Below, in pieces: positions 39,472 through 41,844 of a DNA stretch of 41,844 bases (positions are counted from its first letter, which is position 1; every line of letters begins with the position of its first letter). The translations under genes and the position numbers were made by a program. Source of the DNA: Holophagales bacterium UBA5704 (GTDB lineage: Bacteria; Acidobacteriota; Thermoanaerobaculia; Multivoradales; UBA5704); contig DIHE01000043.1 of NCBI GenBank assembly GCA_002420005.1, positions 15,196-57,039 of the forward strand, written 5' to 3'. The notes beneath the pieces were generated by a model. It did not search any database and was not told where the DNA came from. It saw only the letters and a program-made list of their open reading frames with translations.

Positions 39472-39881
39472 GGCCAGAGGAGGTAGGCCTCGGCCGGGTC
39501 GCCGGGAGCCCGTTTACGGCTTTCTTCCAGGAGGAGCCGGACCAGCGCCGGCTGCCGGAAGCGACTCCGGGCGCGGGCAACCACCCCGACCCGGTCTTCA
39601 GGAGTCCGCTCCAGGAGATCCCTGAGATCGCGCTCGGCGCGGGCCTGCTCCCGGGAGGCTGGGTGAAGCAGAGGCTTGAGCTTGGCCAAGACGACCTGAA
39701 GGACACGGGAGAAGAGAGGAACTCTCCGCCGTACCTCCGCTTCATACGCCTGGACCTCCGCCCTGCAATGGGGGCAACGACTCAGGAGATGCTCCGTTTT
39801 GATCTCCTCCAGGATGTTCCCCGGCACCTTCCTGTCGTGCACGGCGCGGAGGAGCTCGCGCGAGAGGTGGATGTCGTCCAT
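39468..39881 (-). CDS. CxxC zinc-finger-like N-terminal part of a frameshift-split TPR protein
   Basis: From the ATG at 39881 this reads MDDIHLSRELLRAVHDRKVP, then EEIKTEHLLSRCPHCRAEVQ. The H-x4-C-x2-C resembles the zinc site of anti-sigma factors (normally H-x3-C-x2-C), then a helical section (ARAERDLRDLLERTPEDRVG, FRQPALVRLLLEESRKRAPG) ends at EAYLLWP. In relatives I recall, this N-terminus continues into TPR repeats in one protein of about 450 residues, often next to an ECF sigma-factor gene. No sigma factor is visible here. The ATG at 39881 is preferred over a longer frame because GAGG precedes it and the conserved part starts there. Confidence 0.7.
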   Translation of the reverse strand: MDDIHLSRELLRAVHDRKVPGNILEEIKTEHLLSRCPHCRAEVQAYEAEVRRRVPLFSRVLQVVLAKLKPLLHPASREQARAERDLRDLLERTPEDRVGVVARARSRFRQPALVRLLLEESRKRAPGDPAEAYLLWP

Positions 39882-39981
39882 CAGGTTGGCCTCATCGGTC
39901 GTCGCCGCTGTTGCGAGGCAGGATAACAAAGAACGCTGCCGGCGGCACGGACAAACCGGCCGCCGGCAAAGAGAGCGGCTC

Positions 39982-40098
39982 CTACCCGTTGGGATCCATC
40001 TCGTGCCCGGAGTCGGACATCGGCCCGGCAGGGCTCATCCATTCTTGGCCGAGGCCACCGAACAGGGCTTGCACGAAGAGCCAGATCGCGAGAAGCAT
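39982..40098 (-). CDS. Small exported-type peptide ending in a DSGHEMDPNG motif
   Basis: A 38-residue gene. The ATG at 40098 is preceded by AAAGGAGACCGTC, a strong Shine-Dalgarno at the right distance, and the frame stops at TAG (39984-39982). The N-terminal ~18 residues (MLLAIWLFVQALFGGLGQ) are hydrophobic like a signal or membrane anchor. The C-terminal ~20 carry SPAGPMSDSGHEMDPNG, with Asp-Ser-Gly and Met-Asp-Pro-Asn-Gly. I have a faint memory of similar D-x-G-x-x-MDPNG peptides in related bacteria, but no function. It lies upstream of and in the same direction as the CxxC/TPR gene, and a GC-rich hairpin sits in its leader. Confidence 0.6.
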   Translation of the reverse strand: MLLAIWLFVQALFGGLGQEWMSPAGPMSDSGHEMDPNG

Positions 40099-40113
40099 GA
40101 CGGTCTCCTTTCG

Positions 40114-40160
40114 GGCCGGCGCCAGCAGCGGTGCCGTTCAGGGGCACCGCGGGGCCGGCC
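40114..40160 (-). promoter_or_regulatory. GC-rich nested hairpin in the leader of the small peptide gene
   Basis: GGCCGGC (40114-40120) pairs with GCCGGCC (40154-40160), and inside it CGGTGCC (40129-40135) pairs with GGCACCG (40143-40149). In the minus-strand transcript the structure ends about ten bases before the Shine-Dalgarno of the peptide gene. It may be an attenuator or stabiliser. Confidence 0.5.
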
Positions 40161-40296
40161 TTGGAGGAGAGGGTAGGGGGAAGGGGTGGCAAACAGGGTC
40201 ATCGGAACTCAGCCGCGCGCAGGACCGGTCGGTCGGCCCTGGCGGCCGGGTGATCTGTTCTTGGAGCCCCGATTGAGCGACTGAGCGTTAGAAGCG

Positions 40297-40743
40297 TTAG
40301 GCGCCTGCTGATCGCTGTGCCCCGAGGGCCTCTTGTGCTGTTCGCGTTGCAAGGAGCACCCGCCGCAGAGAGGCGGCGCCGAGCTGGACCTGATAGCGGC
40401 GAAGCGCATTTTCTACCTCAGTATAGACTTCCGCGTAGCCACCGCCCGACCTACTGAAGCATTTCGCAGCGACGCCCAGGAGCGTTGCCGCTGTCGCGTC
40501 GAAATGTGATCGTTGAACGATTTTTCCGCTTTCGTGGCGTGCGAGAGAGTCTTGCAGCAACTGACGCGCGGCTTGGTACCGGTCCATGAGCGTCGAAGAC
40601 GAGGTGGAGAGCTCTGCAAGCTCGGTGAGCCAGAGCAGCTCAAGTGCGCGCGCTTTGCGGTGTGTGGCGAGCGCGTCGAATACGAGCTTCCCTACGCCGC
40701 CAAGGAGTACGCCGAGTACCAGGATGCCGATCTTCTCTATCAT
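40297..40743 (-). CDS. Hypothetical protein with N-terminal membrane anchor
   Basis: A 148-residue protein starting MIEKIGILVLGVLLGGVGKL, a single hydrophobic segment that looks like a membrane anchor rather than a cleaved signal. The rest is a helical cytosolic or periplasmic domain: KARALELLWLTELAELSTSS, MDRYQAARQLLQDSLARHES, LLGVAAKCFSRSGGGYAEVY and ENALRRYQVQLGAASLRRVL. I do not recognise the family. The ATG at 40743 is preferred over a TTG at 40767. Position upstream of the peptide and TPR genes on the same strand gives no clear functional link. Base use is less GC-rich than its neighbours, which may indicate recent arrival. Confidence 0.65.
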   Translation of the reverse strand: MIEKIGILVLGVLLGGVGKLVFDALATHRKARALELLWLTELAELSTSSSTLMDRYQAARQLLQDSLARHESGKIVQRSHFDATAATLLGVAAKCFSRSGGGYAEVYTEVENALRRYQVQLGAASLRRVLLATRTAQEALGAQRSAGA

Positions 40744-40816
40744 TTCTCGAAAACCTTTAGGGGGCAACTGTCGTCAAGGTCGGCTTCCGCCGATCTCGAG
40801 CAGCGCCTCCCGCCGC

Positions 40817-40996
40817 TTATCGGGAGGCTGCCACAGGCCGCCTCGCGAGGTGGCTGAGTGCCTCCGCATTCACCGCCTCGGCCTCGCGGCGGTAGAATTG
40901 GAGGCGCTCTTCGTCCGACATGTTCTTCGTCTTCTCGTAGTGCTCGTCGCGAATGCGCCGAACCATCTCAAGAGCTTTGATCTCTGTCTTTACCAT
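40817..40996 (-). CDS. Small antitoxin-like protein of a PIN-domain toxin-antitoxin pair
   Basis: A 59-residue protein whose first part, MVKTEIKALEMVRRIRDEHY, then EKTKNMSDEERLQFYRREAE, matches short helical proteins I recall beside PIN toxins. They begin with a DNA-binding-like strand and end in a charged helix. The ATG at 40996 lies inside the end of the PIN frame (29-base overlap), as is common for toxin-antitoxin pairs. The frame is intact while the PIN toxin is not. Any effect on transcription or toxin is inferred. Confidence 0.6.
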   Translation of the reverse strand: MVKTEIKALEMVRRIRDEHYEKTKNMSDEERLQFYRREAEAVNAEALSHLARRPVAASR

Positions 40997-41248
40997 GGAG
41001 TGTGACCTCGCGCGGTGAGTAGATCTGCAGTGATTTATAGCCAAGCTCCAGATTCACGGCATTGAAGACCCGGATCTTGTCGAGTCGGACAGAGCCGGCC
41101 GGATCTCTGCGGCGACAAGTTGCGACAGCACCGGGACGAAGCTCCCGGCCAGGAAGTCTTCCAGCAGCGCGTTGGACCACGGAGCGAATTCATGGTCGAA
41201 GCAGCCGCCGATGACGGACGTGTCCAAGTAGATCCTGAGCTTCTTCAT
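40968..41248 (-). pseudogene. PIN-domain toxin with internal deletion
   Basis: The N-terminal part (from the ATG at 41248) reads MKKLRIYLDTSVIGGCFDHE and APWSNALLEDFLAGSFVPVL up to VAAEI, carrying the first catalytic Asp of the PIN fold. A different frame then supplies LDKIRVFNAVNLELGYKSLQ and IYSPREVTLH, the usual C-terminus of such toxins. The middle ~80 residues, including the second acidic pair, are absent. The junction is near 41095, with a shift of frame. GGGGAG precedes the start. This is a dead RNase toxin, next to a surviving small antitoxin-like gene. Confidence 0.75.
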
Positions 41249-41298
41249 CGCGGTGCTCCCCACCGCCAAGGCTAACCGAGACGCCCGGGAGCGTCAAC

Positions 41299-41538
41299 GT
41301 GCCTGTCAGAGGGGAGGTGGGGGAGGTGGGTCCCCTCCGAGAGCACGCGCCTTTACCAGTGCGACGCACCGCCGAGCCGGTCCACGGGCTCGTGTCCACT
41401 CTGCCAAGGGGTTCCTCGGTCGAGGACCTGCTCCAGGTGGCCGGCACCTTGGACGAGGAAGCCGCCGACGAGATGACGGAGGCGATCGAGGAGGGGGGCG
41501 AACGGGTGGAGACGTTCCTGCCCCGCCGTCGCCCCTGA
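41299..41538 (+). CDS. Possible antitoxin-like remnant
   Basis: The 79-residue frame ends with SSVEDLLQVAGTLDEEAADE and MTEAIEEGGERVE. This resembles the C-terminal helices of antitoxins that read LLRFAGTIsxEDLxxMxxAIEEGCERVD. The first ~40 residues match nothing I know and may be out of the true frame. No Shine-Dalgarno is seen before the ATG at 41299. It may be a remnant rather than a gene, consistent with the decayed PIN locus next to it. Confidence 0.4.
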   Translation: MPVRGEVGEVGPLREHAPLPVRRTAEPVHGLVSTLPRGSSVEDLLQVAGTLDEEAADEMTEAIEEGGERVETFLPRRRP

Positions 41539-41588
41539 AGGGGCGCTTGGGTGGTTGGGGCGTCTCCTCCTCGGGTTGAAACCCGAGG
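41530..41588. repeat. Two short palindromes with TGAA centres
   Basis: CGCCCC-TGAA-GGGGCG (41530-41545) and CCTCGGGT-TGAA-ACCCGAGG (41569-41588) are perfect hairpins with the same loop. They occur in the gene-poor last 300 bases. The second is a motif I recall from intergenic DNA of several GC-rich phyla. Confidence 0.6.
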
Positions 41589-41700
41589 CTACGTGTCCGC
41601 GCCCGCAAGGGGCGCCGCCGCCAACCCGGGAGAGAGGGGCACCGCAGCTTGCGATGTTCCCGGCAGATTGGCTGACGGCCTCGCCGCGTGAGCTGATGGG

Positions 41701-41844
41701 GTCAGCACATCCCGAGAAGTCCCCGGAGATAAGCTTTCGAGCTGATCTCGGAAGCTTCCGGAGTCAGCACGTCTCGAGAAGTTCTCAGGAGATAAGCTGA
41801 CGGGCTGACCTCGGAAGCTTCCGGAGTCAACCCATCCCGGGAAG
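41701..41844. repeat. 62-63 bp tandem repeat, continues past the right edge
   Basis: Unit 1 (41701-41762) and unit 2 (41763-41825) start GTCAGCAC and share GAGATAAGCT and CTCGGAAGCTTCCGGA. Unit 3 starts at 41826 and runs off the edge. A weak half-unit may precede at about 41674. Units of 62 and 63 bases rule out a coding repeat. Each unit holds the palindrome GGAAGCTTCC. The 306 bases from 41539 to the edge hold only these repeats and the two hairpins. Confidence 0.8.

Noticed and set aside
41555..41800. 81-codon plus-strand open frame over the tandem repeat
   Set aside because: Repeat units of 62 and 63 bases shift the frame, and no Shine-Dalgarno or family resemblance is seen.
41701..41844. 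CRISPR array
   Set aside because: Units are directly contiguous without unique spacers and no cas gene is nearby.

Overview
The window is GC-rich bacterial DNA, densely coding on both strands. It most likely comes from an Acidobacteriota genome, and the protein types resemble the Thermoanaerobaculia/Holophagae side of that phylum. This placement rests on recalled family distributions: two tandem VWFA-related Acidobacterial-domain proteins with a GWxTD-like N-terminus, two secreted proteins sharing a C-terminal module I associate with that group, a cyclic-2,3-diphosphoglycerate-synthetase-like GTPase, and a CxxC/TPR protein of a type common there. No rRNA, tRNA or CRISPR array was seen.

Layout. 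(1) 1-4.8 kb: two divergent NRPS genes (a condensation-domain start running off the left edge, and a complete C-A-PCP module at 1176-4577). A BrnT/BrnA-type toxin-antitoxin pair with a frameshifted toxin sits between them, and a YoeB toxin fragment follows the second. (2) 4.8-11.5 kb: ileS (type 2) followed by a phosphohexomutase, then the convergent cDPGS-like GTPase and a divergent DUF420 membrane protein. (3) 11.7-15.7 kb: a DUF4019 secreted protein, malate synthase, an intact HicAB pair with a clear operator, and a YhaM-type exoribonuclease. (4) 15.8-20.9 kb: the tandem VWFA proteins. (5) 21-23.9 kb: a rhomboid protease, an unknown protein and xseA-xseB. (6) 24-28.1 kb: a rearranged patch in which the 3' part of an Rpn-family nuclease gene is duplicated on both sides of an amidohydrolase gene, followed by a CPBP protease coupled to a small membrane protein. 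(7) 28.2-31.3 kb: the paralogous secreted proteins. (8) 31.4-38.4 kb: a fadJ-type beta-oxidation enzyme, an XRE regulator divergent from an unknown gene, a P1B ATPase and purM-purN. (9) 38.5-41.8 kb: a CxxC/TPR gene split by a frameshift, an unlisted 38-residue peptide gene, a hypothetical membrane protein, a decayed PIN toxin with a small antitoxin-like gene, short hairpins, and a 62-63 bp tandem repeat that continues past the right edge.

How it fits together. Housekeeping genes (ileS, aceB, xseAB, purMN, fadJ) alternate with accessory islands that hold several toxin-antitoxin systems in different stages of decay. Eight genes have a TANNNT-like hexamer only 6-9 bases before the start codon and no good Shine-Dalgarno, while others carry strong Shine-Dalgarno sites; this suggests frequent leaderless transcription. 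Two gene pairs overlap as TTGA; one of these probably marks a frameshift rather than true coupling. I found no single self-evident new system. The best candidates for something undescribed are the small MDPNG-type peptide gene with its structured leader, the hairpin that buries the CPBP ribosome-binding site, and the tandem VWFA pair.
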